Shown: positions 33,955-46,251 of the stretch, piece after piece
How positions within the stretch are numbered: position 1 is the first letter of the stretch
Layout: the number at the start of each line of letters is the position of its first letter
DNA from: Triglochin maritima
Taxonomy: Eukaryota; Streptophyta; Magnoliopsida; Alismatales; Juncaginaceae
Direction: 5' to 3'
Assembly: GCA_963682175.1 (NCBI GenBank)
Contig: OY821790.1
Span: 1,748,501 to 1,812,500 of the forward strand
DNA: 64,000 bases
Made by a program: the position numbers and the translations under genes
Notes under the pieces: model-generated
What the model saw: the letters and a program-made list of their open reading frames with translations, nothing else
What the model was told of the DNA's origin: nothing
The model's database searches: none

Positions 33955-35129
33955 TGATGAGAATTTTATTTATACCGCAAGTGCATGGCGTCAATGAAGA
34001 CGTGGCAAGTACGGGTCGAACACAAGGAGGGAGAGATATTGTTATTTTTGTGATTTTCGATTAAGGAAAGAAAGAGAGAGAAATAAGGTTGGTTTCTGAT
34101 TTTTGGATTTTTAATTTCTAAATCAAGAACAACAAAAACAAATTAAGAATAAAGAAAATATGGATGAGAGTCCAGCGGGTGGGGGTTTAGATATCGGGTT
34201 TTGTTTAGAGAAATCTGAAACTTATAATAAATCACATTAGTTATAAAGCATTACATGATAAATGATTCAACATAAACTCAAGTAATCAAAATATACTAAC
34301 ACGAAATTAAAATAATAACATCATTCTTCTTCTCATCACCCTAAATCCATCACCCCCACCATTTGGAGACAGTTAGGGGTCCTAGAGAAACTACAAAAGA
34401 AAACAAAAAAACACGAAATAAACCAACAGAATTTTATTGCTAAAGAATGGAATAAAAACAAAGTTCTCTTTACAACATAATTTCGGGGCTATTTATAGCC
34501 GATACATGGGAACTAAGTATGAAATAGGAAAGTACACGCGTCATGACACGACTGGACAAAATCTGGGGGCACGGATCGAAAGGGGTGCGGCGTTTTCGCC
34601 GCAAGTTGTATGTGATGTGCGACGGAATCGCCGCAATTTTAGCTCTGATTGGATCCGGATTTTTCATGTGTGTTTATGGTATGATTTAGCTGTTCTTTGC
34701 GTGTCCGGATTGATTTCTTTCCTTTCTTTTGAGCTCCGAAATAATTCTTTATATATTTGGAGATCCAAATTGATTTTTCTTTAGAACTTCTCCAAAATAA
34801 TATTTTGGTACTTGTAATTTGCAGTCGGATCCTCGGCTTTTTGCAATTAAGTCCTTGACTACTTTTGTGCTTAGGTCCTTGGCCTTTTTTGTAATTAGGT
34901 CTTTGAATGCTTTTATGCTTGAATGGATTTCAATTTGAACCCCGATAATCTTGAACTTGGTCTTCATGACAGAAATGAGTCTCTTGCACGCGTTTATACT
35001 CGGGATATGGGTAATTTGCATTCAGGTCCCTGTATTCTGTAAATAAGACTAAACAATACCTTAGTAGCATTTATTGATATAAAATTAATCTAAATGAAAG
35101 ACATATGATGCAATGTATGCAATGCATCA
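33955..35129 (-). repeat. 5' LTR of element O (L6)
   Basis: TGATGAG...GCATCA followed by the CCCTT duplication and TBC exon sequence. About 30 bp shorter than the other LTRs because of a small deletion near 34378. TATA box at about 34489-34498. Paired hairpins at 34585-34602 and 34617-34635. Confidence 0.92.
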
Positions 35130-35212
35130 CCCTTCTATTGACACACGAGTTCGATTTTGCTGACTACCTTCATCTATGGGATACACTTCTAAGTGATCTG
35201 GAAGGTCCACAG
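35130..35212 (+). pseudogene. TBC exon c, right part
   Basis: After the CCCTT duplication the exon continues with the family residues THEFDFADYLHLWDTLLSDLEGPQ. Next should be a GT donor, but the sequence after CCACAG is ATTGAT, so the donor was probably changed from GT to AT. Confidence 0.88.
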
Positions 35213-35297
35213 ATTGATTCTTGTAGATCTCTCTAAATATTTCCATTTTCTTGTTGTTTTAATTTACACAAATGTGTTTTTATTTTTATTTTTGTAG

Positions 35298-35460
35298 GAT
35301 ACCTACTTCGTGTATGTGTGCTCTGTTGATAGTCATCCGCAGACGGCTCTTGGCTGGCAGCCTCACATTAAATTTGAAGCGTCTTCAGAGTTACCCTCCA
35401 ACAAACATAATCCATCTTTTCTATGTTGCGAACAAGTTGCGTGACCCGACGATTACATAA
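35298..35460 (+). pseudogene. Last TBC exon
   Basis: Starts after TTTTTGTAG. From about 35320 it reads LLIVIRRRLLAGSLTLNLKRLQSYPPTNIIHL and ends NKLRDPTIT with TAA at 35458-35460. The first 25 bases are two bases short of what the family pattern needs, which changes the first residues. Confidence 0.88.
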
Positions 35461-35800
35461 CTTCCTTTGTTTTGTGCTTTTTTCCCCATCTATCTATATG
35501 TAAAATCTTCTTGTAAAAACCGTAGAGTAATACTTGTATGTGAGGGTGATGAGAGAATTTCTTTCCTAGTTTCCAACTCAATTGGGTGGGTGATTATTGA
35601 TGTCCTCTATGTTTTGTATTGAAATACTGAAGCTGATTGGGAAGTGCTGAAGTGATGTGAATTTGATATTCATGTTTTAATAAAATTTAAGCTACTTGTG
35701 AATTCTGTCATGGTAATTGCTCCTTGAATTGAAATCGAGAGTTTGATCACCAGGAGATAGTCATATCTATACCCAAATGGGTTTACAAGAGTTCCAAAAA
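35461..35800 (+). other. 3' flank of the TBC pseudogene with a poly(A)-type signal
   Basis: T-rich sequence with AATAAA at about 35679. No coding sequence seen. Confidence 0.5.
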
Positions 35801-38800
35801 GAAACAAGTATGACTGAACCTACATTTCTCGTGTGTACGAGACAACAACAAAAACAATATCACCACCATGCCTATATGCCAAAAACTCTCCATATGCATC
35901 GCGAAGAAACCGACTATCGTTGACAGTTACCTGAAAAAACCCCACAATGATGTATTGATGTGAGTTTAGGAAAACTCTGTATGCCGATGGATCTAAATTG
36001 GGCAAGTGATTTAGTAGACAAAAGATTCAATAGAACAAACCAAACGAAAACACAGTACAATATATTAGTTGATAAACAATAAAATCAATATTTCCTAACT
36101 TATCTAGCAATTTATATTTTTAACCAAAGTCACAATTCATCAATAACATTCGGGAAATGTAAATGCTACTAACAATAAATGAGTCGAAAACAATCTTGCA
36201 AACAATGCGAGCTATTTGCATTAGCAATCAAGATATATCATCCAAAATTCATTCAATAAACACAATTCGATAGTTCAAATAAAACTTTATAACCAAGAAG
36301 TATACAATTTTGATCAATTCAATTACAATTCGATTTCAGTTCTATTCATTTTTATTTATTTTTCCCATCATCAGTGATACATAAAATGTATTGAGAATTC
36401 CGAAGAATTATCACCGTTGTCACATGCGGTCTTCCGATTAATGTATGGCCCATCCCCACCCCTAGTTAATAAATCATTTTAAATTTTCTTGGGGTTCCAT
36501 ACATCAACCTGTGTCAATACGATAGATAACAGATCTGTATTTGCGGTCCTACAACCGCCAATTGCCCCGTTGGGCCCATACTTCGAAGAGTCCAGTATGC
36601 TCTTAAAGAGTCATGCTCCGTAGAGCCAGTAGTGTCAAACCCCCATACATTTTTTGGTATTATGTCTACAATGTATAATTCATCATTGGTTATTCCTTTG
36701 GAATAACTCACAATTTGGTCTATCAATATTCAATACTCTTTGGTTATGTATCATGTCTGTGGTAATGATTACATCATAATTTAGTCACTAACATGTGAGC
36801 AACAGTCAATTATAGAATTCAATATTCTTGGTCCAACATGAATGACAATTAACTATAACTCACTAGTTTACATGAATAACACGTGCTAACACACATGAAT
36901 TAATGAATTTAAATCACATCATTCAATAGGATAATAACATTGCCTACAATTATACCAATCATTTCAGTAGTGACTTGCAATCAACCATTTAAAATAATCA
37001 TTAAGAAGACCAACTAGCAATGCCGCAAATCACAGACAAATGATTAAACACGCTTGTCATCTCTACAACCATTTCCATCTTTATCAATATTATAAATCAA
37101 CATCAAGGTTAAGACAACCTATGGAAAGCAATCATGACACAATATATAGCACAAATGCAGATCTCAATCAAGTCATGCAAGCAGTTGATCATCAAAACAT
37201 CAAATATTCAATAGGCTCAAAAGTCGAACGTGAAAACATGATCTTGAAAAATCGTTGAATCTCACCAGCTTAAATCCACGAACATCACAGCATAAAGCAC
37301 AACTTCAATTGTAAGGCAAAATGATGAGTCTAAAGTATAAATACCACTTAAACATGACTAATCACAAATTTGTCTACATGGACAATGTGACCCAGTCTTA
37401 GCCACAATGAGTGAGAAGGGTTTAAATATGGTACTAACTCAACTTCATTGGGACTTATGGTTAACCAATTTCTCAGTGACAAAACAATTCAAAGAACTAG
37501 AACATAAATGTGAATCATATATCACTTACTATATGAAACTTCAATTGACAATATGACATAATTATGAACTAGAGTATATTCATGCATCATATTTCGCATT
37601 CATCAATTACAATCAATAAGCAATATGGACTAGAGCACAATCATGCATCATAGTTGTCATTGAATGAGAGATTAAAACTTATATCAATCACTTTACTTAG
37701 TGCACTAGGACTACAACAACTTGGTAAATCCTAAAGTTCATAGAAGTGCTAAACCATAATAGATAATCATTCCAATTCTATTCCCCTCGAAAGAGTATGA
37801 AGTCGTGAATATTGACAAGAAACTCATCATTTATCTCACATGTCCAAGGCAACTCAATGACGGCAAGTACAATCACATTACAACCTTACTACAATAACTA
37901 TAAGGTAAAAGAACGGTATCATCTTGTACTCAAGTAAAGCATAAATCTAGATCTTTCATTTTGCATTTGAGACGAAAGAGTTGCAAGAACATAACACCAC
38001 TGGATTGTCAACTTAGTCTCACACATCAGCCAAGCGGTCATGAGCACGAAAGTGTTGAGATCCTTAAAATGATAGTTGCTAACATCAAGTAGCAATTTCA
38101 ACAACCATGGCTTTACTTCTCAAATAACACCACCAACTTAAATAGGTTCCAAGGTTAAATATCCAACTTGACTCATCTCAAGGTTGCACACACACCCAAG
38201 TATGAAACTCATCCACCATTGCCACAAATCTTTCTTACTGTAACACTAAGATTCCAAAGGCAACATCATGTGAAATTTCCATTTAAGAACTCAAGGTTCA
38301 AAACCAAAAGTTAAGATAGACAAAAATGGGATATTTTCTCTGAAATAATGTCTGAAATTAATCATTCTGAGGTGAGAACAACTCATACTGAATTATTCAA
38401 AAACCAAAGATCATCCGGTGACAACACCAAGTACAAACAATGGCCTATCAACATATGTACTTCCAAACGTTGCAAGGTTTAGGATTTAAAGAGCCACATA
38501 ACAAGAATACTCCATGATCACACATCAACATCTCCTTCACAAAGGATTTCTCACATGCACCTAACAACATTCAAACCCATCTAGTTCTAAATCATTGTGG
38601 GATCTTGGTGAATGACTCAATAATCTAATGGATTCATTTGAAAGTAGACAAGAAACCACTCCAAGCACTTGCCACAAGACACATCCGTATATCATGTCAA
38701 ATTTAATCATTTAATATTCCTGAACAACCTTGATTATACTTAGAATCATCATTCACAACTTTCATTCCAAAAGTTGGACTAACCAAAAATCGACAATGTC

Positions 38801-40070
38801 TAGTACCATTAAAAGGCAAACCTTACTAGCCTATAGATTGCTTTGTCAACTCCAATTCATTTTCACATTTCAAAAAGAGACAAGTCATCTATAAATGAGG
38901 GGTTAAAGACGATAGGCAACTTGTTGCATGAATGATCCCGACCACCACATAATAGTCTAGATCCAAAGTGAAAATGCATACATAAAATCATTTAATTTTC
39001 TCTTGATTTCAGATAATACAACACTATTGATCTCAACATGAAAATCAATTTCAGAAAATAGAAATAATTAGTAATTTTGGTGTGACTTTCATTTTACTTC
39101 AATATTACCAAATGCAATGAAATGGTCATGAGAAATCTTATTTTAGACCTCGAATGGCAAAACAAACCGATGCATAGTCTTGTGCCATGAAACAACAATG
39201 AGAGCCTTAACCTAGAATTTCATCCACCTTGTGGGCATAAAACTACCCACTTCAAAACATCAACCAAAACAACCTAAAAAGAAGTGGCATGTCTCCATTA
39301 TGTTCCAAACTAATCATGAAAGCATCCTAAGCAAAATGAAACAGGTAATAATCTCTCTATTGACACTCCAACACATATTTCATTAAATTAACATTGTTTT
39401 CTCCAACACAGTTGAATCCATGAGTCTTAAATCTAGAAAAGTGTTGCTCAAGAAGATCCAAAGGCATATCTTGAATCCTCCAAGCAAAAGTGTTAACGGT
39501 CTCTCCAGCCAACCTCCGGTGAACTCCGACGGACGTCTGGCGAGACACCCAGCTTCACAAGCAAGCATCAATTCCTACATCGATTGTCTATGGTCGAACA
39601 AAAGCCAAAAGCTACTCCCGATCAATTATATATGGGCAGCCGACGAGGAGCAGCAGTGAGGAATGGTGAGGTGAGAAGTGGCAAGGAGAAACGAAGGCGG
39701 TGAGGAACGATAAGGCGGTTTCGGTGGAGAAGAGATGGGACAATGACGGTGAGGAACGACGGTGGATTTGAAGGTGGGGATTTAGGGGTTTCGACGGGGT
39801 GAGGGTTTGGGGGAGGCCATGATCCGCACCCTAGCCCATTTAGGGGGATTGGGTACCTTGTTGGAGAAGAAATGGGATATCTCTCTTTGACAACCAAGCA
39901 AAGGAAAAGACTAAATTGCCCTCTCAAAAATCCTAGTAATTATTCAAGAGTTCTATTTTATTATTACAAATGATGATTTGTTTTGTTGTGATGTCTTTAC
40001 GATAACGTTATCCAAGTATAATTTGGATTGAACCCAAAAAAAATGGTGGGACAACAATTACTTTGTATAT
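35801..40070. other. Gene-free tract, possibly an old long LTR
   Basis: No supportable gene. Short minus-strand ORFs at 35820-36005 and 36514-36726 show no family. The block 39360-39960 reads on the minus strand like the GC-richer transcribed part of a long plant gypsy LTR (AGGGCAATTTAGTC, CCCTAG, CCTCCC runs), but I cannot find paired ends. It is AT-rich with scattered CA-rich stretches. Confidence 0.35.
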
Positions 40071-40255
40071 GTCACCCGGGGCACAGCGGGGTGGTTAGGA
40101 TAAGTGTGATGAAGACGTCACATGTTCGAATCTCTACCCCATATGCAAGTTCCTCAGTGAAAATGGTGTTGGACCACCTCGGGATTTGTAGTCGGGCCGG
40201 CGTCCTAAGGGTGGTGGTTCGGTGAGTTATCCGATCATAAAACAACAACAACACG
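40071..40255 (+). mobile_element. tRNA-derived SINE with target duplication
   Basis: Flanked by 14-bp repeats ATTACTTTGTATAT (40057-40070) and ATTACTTGGTATAT (40256-40269), one mismatch. The body has a tRNA-like head (GGGGTGGTTAGGATAAGTG as A box, TGTTCGAATCT as B box at 40123-40133) and ends in an AAAACAACAACAACA tail. Length, internal polymerase III boxes, A/C-rich tail and long duplication fit a plant SINE. Confidence 0.85.
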
Positions 40256-40436
40256 ATTACTTGGTATATTTTCGGCGATGCTTTTTCACAAGGGAACAAA
40301 CTTGTGCGAAGTTGAATTTGGACTGTGTGACTAAGCTTGGGGACAACTTATGCCAGTTCTGCCCCTTAACGTTTTGAGACATGATAAAAAAAATTCCATT
40401 GAAAACCAACAAGTAGAACCAGCATAATGATAACTT

Positions 40437-40658
40437 TGTTATAAAATAATATAACAAAGAACAAAGAAGATGATGATTTGAGGGGGAATAATTGTTTGTA
40501 TTTCCATCAACAAAGTATTACAATGGTCTCCTATTTATAGGCTAAAGGAGGCAAATGAAAGAGTGTATGTTACAAGAGTTTACAAATGAGAATGTGAGAG
40601 GTTGATGGAGTTATGAGAGGAGAAGGTGAATCATCCAAGACCTTTGGATTTCATAACA
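40437..40658 (-). repeat. 3' LTR of the copia-type element
   Basis: 222 bp with CCTATTTATAGG, a TATA-type box, at about 40530-40541. Confidence 0.88.
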
Positions 40659-40671
40659 CTCCCCCTTGGAG
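40659..40671 (-). promoter_or_regulatory. Polypurine tract of the copia-type element
   Basis: CTCCCCCTTGG on the plus strand, next to the left LTR. It reads as a purine run on the element's strand. Confidence 0.8.
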
Positions 40672-40689
40672 GATCACCTTTACACGTTT

Positions 40690-41222
40690 GGGATGCTGCC
40701 TCGTTAAAAACCTTACCAAGAAAAACCCGATGGGATAAAAACTTGGTGAAGGAAAAAAAGTGCAGCGCCTATGATGCACCCCTCACTTCAACATACATTC
40801 TTCAAACGACGAACACCAATTTTGAAGACAAACTTCTTAAAGACTTTGGTGGGCAATAACTTTGTAAATAAATCTGCCAAATTCTCGCTTGATTGGATCT
40901 GATCAGTTGTCACTTGATTGGTCTGCCTCATTAAAAACCTTGCCAAGTAAAACCCTATGGGACCAAAACTTGGTGAAGAAAAAAAGAGTGCACTGTATAA
41001 TTCTCCCCCTCAATTCAACATACGTTTATAACACTCCCTTAGATAATACACGTTATGTTTATGTCTCGTTAAAAACTTTGCTAAAAAACCCTGTGGGAAA
41101 ACGTAGCTAAGGAAAAGAGTGCATAACATACGCTAACAAAATTACACAAGCTACCTCATTAAAAACCTTTCACCAATAAAACCTTTTAGGACAAAAATTG
41201 GAAAAAGGAAAAAAGAGTGCAA
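40690..41222 (-). repeat. Four diverged copies of a 65-bp copia 3'-end motif
   Basis: CCTCGTTAAAAACCTT...GGTGAAGGAAAAAAAGTGCA and three relatives start near 40690, 40922, 41062 and 41153. One copy of this motif is common near the 3' end of plant copia elements; here there are four. ORFs over it (40626-40859, 40889-41110) are by-products. Confidence 0.8.
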
Positions 41223-44200
41223 CTACAAGCCTTCCGGGCTTTATCCTTCAGGGATATCCGTCCTTCAGGGATGATAAATACAAATTCACTCCCTTGATTC
41301 GTAGTTTATCAAACTTACGAATATATTTTACAAAGTTCTTAAACACAAAAGTGCATGGAGATTCAATAAACAAATACATGATAGTTTAACGGATTTAATG
41401 GACATTTACTATATTTCATTTAGATAATAAGATTGTGAAATATGTTTGCGCAATTTTTCTCAAATAATATGCTGGGAGTAACACTAATTGTGGTAACTTT
41501 TGCAAAATATAAATATGTTACCTCAAAAGATATTACTTATGGAAAATTTAAAGATGTCTCATAATTATATTGATGTCATGGCGATATGAGAATGTAAGAA
41601 TCAATAACTGAATTCACCAACTTACATAAAGTTGTAATGACTCCACGTAATGAGACCAAGATTTGTGATAATGATTGATGTGTATTGGACATGTAGGAAA
41701 CATCACTAATATAAATCTTTGTCGCATGACTAGAAATTCGTAGATCCTTCAACGTCATATATTTTCAGAAAAACATTTACTGTGAACATGATAAAGAACT
41801 TCAGGTCCTATAAGAATTGGATCTTTGTCGATATACAATAGGTGTCCTTTGTTAATGTGCTTTTAAGATGAGCATTTAGTAGAATATTTTTCTTCAATAT
41901 TCCATTTCTACAATTGAATCATTGTACCAATTCTCTGCTGGAGAATGTTCGAATTTCAGGTCGAAAAACATTTGGTTTATCTCTAGTCATTTATTTAAGA
42001 ATCCGTCATTTAAATATTTCACAGTTTTTCAAACATTTTGTTGGAGGCCCTATGACATCAAGTCATATGTATATAATAAATAATAGTAAATTTTGTTATT
42101 GAGTGAAACATATGGACGACTAAGATCAACTTCGTATCATTCTTCGGGATGACTTTGATTGAAGAGGTTTATGCACATTCTTACTTGTTTCTTCATATAG
42201 TGATCATTGTATAGTGCATCTTTTGATTCTTGTTTATTATATAATATAAGTACCAATATTAAGTGACTTATAAAACTTTGAAGTCACAACATATCTTATA
42301 TGCATATCATATTGATCATGTAACATAACGTATTATCAATATTACGAGAGAATGAGTAACATCACGTTGGATGTTAAGTCCTGCGAATACCTTTATATTA
42401 CTTCTTGCTTTATAATGTCTCACATTGTTCTTGTGATTTCTATTTGTATCATTCAAGAATATAATTTCAGAAATCAGGACTACAAGTCCAAATAATATAT
42501 TTATTCAGCGAGTTTATTCTATATTGTTGACCTTCTTTTGTTTATATCAAATACGAATGCTTCTGACATTCTTATAATACCATAGGGTTTGGATCCAAAT
42601 TTTCTCTTGATATAGCATGCTATTAAGAAGGCAAATGAATTGTCGACAATAATTTTAATAATTATTTAATATCTCTCGTATCAACATATATAGTTGATTG
42701 CAAGTTTTACGTCAATAATAATCAAATCCTCATCGTTTCCCAAAATTTTAGGATTTGACCATTCTGTATCCCCGTAATTTCATTAATCTTTTGTTTAGCA
42801 ACTGCATTTATTTTTACAGGTTTATATTCTTCAGGAATAACCACTTCAGGAGGTGCAGTAAGAGTGACTAACTTTTATTTCATTTACACAAATAATGTAT
42901 GTTATGGTCCATGCTTCTAGCGTTAATTGAGCTCAAATATATTTTATCATATATGTGGTTTATGTCTAGTAATATCACGCTTAGTCGTTCTTTTGTGATC
43001 AATAAAAATGTATGACAATTACTTGCTAGATATTGTAAGATAATGATTTTATAAATTTCAGGTTCAACCATACTTGTACGTATATTCTCTTATGAACTTC
43101 AGGTTCAATATAGTACATTTTCTTGACATTCATTAAGCTTCTAGCTTCTCCCCTAATGCCTGAAAATGTACATCCTATATATATGATTATTGGATTGGAC
43201 AATAAAACTTAGCCCTTCAGGAGCTTTAAATCGCAGGAGGGAAACAATTTATTCATTATTGTACAAGTAAAGTAGGGGAAGATTCATAACATGATGCACA
43301 TCAACCATAAAAATTAATGAATAATATTAGCAGGTATATATGCACATTAATGTATCATGTATAAATTTTAAGATCCCATAATGATCAATATTGAGAGTTA
43401 TTTTAAAAACAGAGGGACTCTCATTTTATTGTGCAAATCAATCGACAAATTTGACCTCATTTTGGCCGTGATAGAAGTCAACAAAATTATCTAAAGCTTT
43501 ACAACAACAATACCAATGATGGCATCCATAATTAATATAAGAGATGATTTTATTTAGGCACTTCTGGGTATGTTTCGTCTTTTTGATGTCATCTTTATTT
43601 TATACTTCTTATTTGCACAAAATTTAGTGCACTGCTTATGCTCTTGTTTTCACGATACTTTGTAATGTGTGCTTCCGACACTCCAACAAATAAACAAGAA
43701 AGGTATCGTGATTTTTCAACAACTCTAATGACCTTCAATTATCGGTGATGCATAACCCAAAAAAGTATTGGGTCATTAATTTGTAAAGCGATCAATAATT
43801 TTTTTTCTTTTACTACTAATCTCTATATATCTATGAACTTCTGGTCATAGGGTTTGATTTAGAGACCGACGTGCATTTTTACTCAATTAGATATTTGCAC
43901 GTCATTTAGATGGTCATACGAATCCTTCAGGGATTATCATAAAGTTTCATAACCCACTTTAAATGAATAATCTCTAAATTTTGGTATAGTAGCATTTTAT
44001 GAATATTAAGATATTCGCCTTCTGGGCAAATGCATATCATTTTCAATAACATTGATCACTTGTAACATGGTGATTCAAATTCCACTATAATGTAGCACAT
44101 TGTACTATATATATACATCTATCAAGATGGATATTATGTGCTCACGAGATGAATGCGCGTAACAACAAGTAACAATCACATTCTTGAACCACTTTACAAA

Positions 44201-45769
44201 TACTCTTTTAATGAACATGATACTAAGAATTCATATAAGTTATACTAAGAAAGTGAATCGATACAAAGTTGCATGAGATATATATCATTTAATTTTAAAA
44301 GAACTATTAAATATGTAAATATTTCTTTTCATGCTTCATTGGATCGAGAAATTATGAAATTTTGATCAACAAGTCGATGTTTTGTCCAACCACAAAACAC
44401 ATACATGAGATTAAATCATAATACTTTTAAAATCATTTTAACAAATAAAATAGCAAAAGAAAAGCACAACCTCCATTTATCTTGATTTGATGCTTCTTTC
44501 TCTAGTCATTGATATTTTAAAAGGCAATGAGTTGGGTTCAACATCCATAATCCATGATAAAACGCCATTCTTATCCATGATCGAGCATGTAATGAAAAGT
44601 CATTTTGTTTGCACATTAAAACATGATTTGGAGTATATATTAAAGATTTAGCCTTCAAGGCTAGAATATAGTTTGTACATCAAGATTTTCCAATGATTAC
44701 TAGTAAAGACCCAACATTGAATTGTCATGTTATATAATTGTTGTAATATCTTATACAAGCATTAATCTAGCACACTGATAGTGGTATATCAATTTGTAAT
44801 AATTTCAGAACAAATCATGGATATGTATACAAACATACACATAATCATATCACATGCCATAAAAATATATGAATTGCTAATAACCAATATGTGTCAAGAG
44901 ATATGCAAAATATAGCAACTAAGTCATGCTATTTGAAATAAGTGTCACATATTAATAAAATTACATATGGGTAAAGATTGTCTTTCTGAAATTCATATAA
45001 TACCCTCGTTGCAAAGTCCAAGTGTTGGTCGAAAGAGTATGTATGCATAGCTTATATTATACTATGTAATTTCTGGAAAACATGTATGGATAAATAGTAC
45101 AACAGAACTAACCCAAAAGACGGTCAGCGAAAATAATATAGGATCTTTTCAAATAAAATAATCAAGGTCAAGATACTCAACTTTGATACGAGATGTTATG
45201 ACTTAATGTCATTGCATAAATCATTTATAGCAAATTAAAGAGATTTCGAAATCTAACGTTGCTGATTTTGAAAGTCACACATTAATGCATGACACTAAAA
45301 ATAATGAAAAAGTGTGATATTTATCTTAAAATATATTGAATTTTTTTCTTACAATATTACTCGTTATGACATTTAGAGATAACTAAATGACATTAGTATT
45401 ACATGAAAAATTGAAGATAATTTAATTTGCAAGAGTTACTTGTCTAGGTCAAATTTAATATAGAATATATTTCTTTTTAGATGGTTTACCATAATTCATA
45501 TTGATGATCCATTGATATATACAAAATCCGTAAGCATCACTGGTAAAATTTAAAATAAAATTTCTAAACTAACAAACGATATCATATTGTGTCTCACGAG
45601 AAACCATTGATCAAATAATATCGTGTGGAAGCAAAATGATGCGAGGAATCATAATGAAGAAACTAATTCAGCTATAAATCATGTGAAATATGTCAATATA
45701 TCAAATAACATATATATGCTAAATATGCATAAGATCAGGATAAGGACCTTAGAAGAGATTGAGTTCTCT
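41223..45769 (-). other. Internal region of the copia-type element without recognisable coding
   Basis: AT-rich. The short phrase CTTCAGG/CCTTCAGG recurs many times. No gag, protease, integrase or reverse transcriptase motif could be found in either strand. Confidence 0.5.
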
Positions 45770-45797
45770 TGACTGACAGAGCTTCGTGTTGATAATG

Positions 45798-46019
45798 TGT
45801 TATAAAATAATAGAATAAAGAACAAAAAAAGTGATGATTTGAGGGAGAATAATTGTTTGTATTTTCATCAACAAAGTATTACAATAGTTTCCTATTTATA
45901 GGCTAAAGGAGACAAATGAAAGAGTGTATATTATAAGAGTTTGCAAATGAGAATATGAGAAGTTGATGGAGTTATGAGAGGAAAATGTGAATCATCTAAG
46001 ACTTTTGAATTTCATAACA
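45798..46019 (-). repeat. 5' LTR of the copia-type element
   Basis: 222 bp, followed by the AACTT duplication. Its end is about 130 bp upstream of the TATA box of the next host gene. Confidence 0.88.
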
Positions 46020-46147
46020 AACTTATGTTTTTTTTAAATTTAATTTTGAAGAAGCCGAATATTCAATTGGAAAGTCAGGTCCAAAACCCGAATGCACTAA
46101 CTGTGGGCCGGAGCGGAAGTAACCCGAGTCCGAACCCGGAGCGTTGA

Positions 46148-46157
46148 TTTATAAAAG
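46148..46157 (+). promoter_or_regulatory. TATA box of the 46252 gene
   Basis: TTTATAAAAG about 95 bp before the first ATG, in a suitable place for a short CT/CA-rich 5' UTR. Confidence 0.6.
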
Positions 46158-46251
46158 GGTGATAGAGATCTGTTCTTGTGAAAGTGAAAGAAATCAACCA
46201 AACAAACCCTAGCGAAACGAACTCGTCGCCGGATCCCCTTTCCCTCCCGCG

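Larger units (their letters stand above)
16755..35129 (-). mobile_element. Nested complex of TGATG-family retroelements inserted in TBC exon c
   Basis: The 5-bp sequence CCCTT lies on both sides (16750-16754 and 35130-35134), as expected for a gypsy insertion. From left to right: leader fragment S1, LTR L2, internal parts of element A interrupted by complete element B, leader of A, LTR L5, gag and leader of outer element O, LTR L6. The right edge is a proper LTR end (GCATCA). The left edge is not an LTR but leader sequence, so the original left end was lost. All members are on the minus strand. Confidence 0.85.
1169..35460 (+). pseudogene. Disrupted TBC-domain Rab GTPase-activating protein gene (TBC1D13-like), exon remains over 34 kb
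   Basis: TBC proteins stimulate GTP hydrolysis by Rab GTPases in membrane traffic. Translating short blocks bounded by AG acceptors and GT donors gives, in order: ALRRLIIFANLNPGIRY plus the YxQ glutamine-finger motif (YIQGMNE); DTFFCFVELLSG through HDEEL; VNPQFYAFRW; a block ending SDLEGPQ; and RRRLLAG through YPPTNIIHLFYVANKL and a stop. This is the order of the second half of plant TBC1D13-type proteins. Exons encoding the start of the domain (IxxDxxR arginine finger) are not seen. Lesions: a frameshift in exon a, an extra T in exon b, an 18.4-kb insertion inside exon c, a likely lost donor after exon c, and small deletions at the start of exon d. Introns hold an hAT MITE and a 13.8-kb gypsy element. 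The gene cannot make a normal protein. Assignment is from memory of the family, not from a search. Confidence 0.85.
40437..46019 (-). mobile_element. Old copia-type LTR retroelement with 222-bp LTRs
   Basis: Direct LTRs 40437-40658 and 45798-46019 (TGTTATAAAATAAT...TTTCATAACA). Target duplication AACTT at 40432-40436 and 46020-46024. On the minus strand the left LTR is preceded by CCAAGGGGGAG (purine tract). The right LTR is followed by TTATCAACACGAAGCTCT, a half-molecule initiator tRNA-Met-like primer site as in some copia lineages. No long ORF or recognisable pol domain in 5.1 kb, so it is either non-autonomous or heavily decayed. The LTRs differ at about 20 of 222 positions, mostly transitions. 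Confidence 0.85.
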
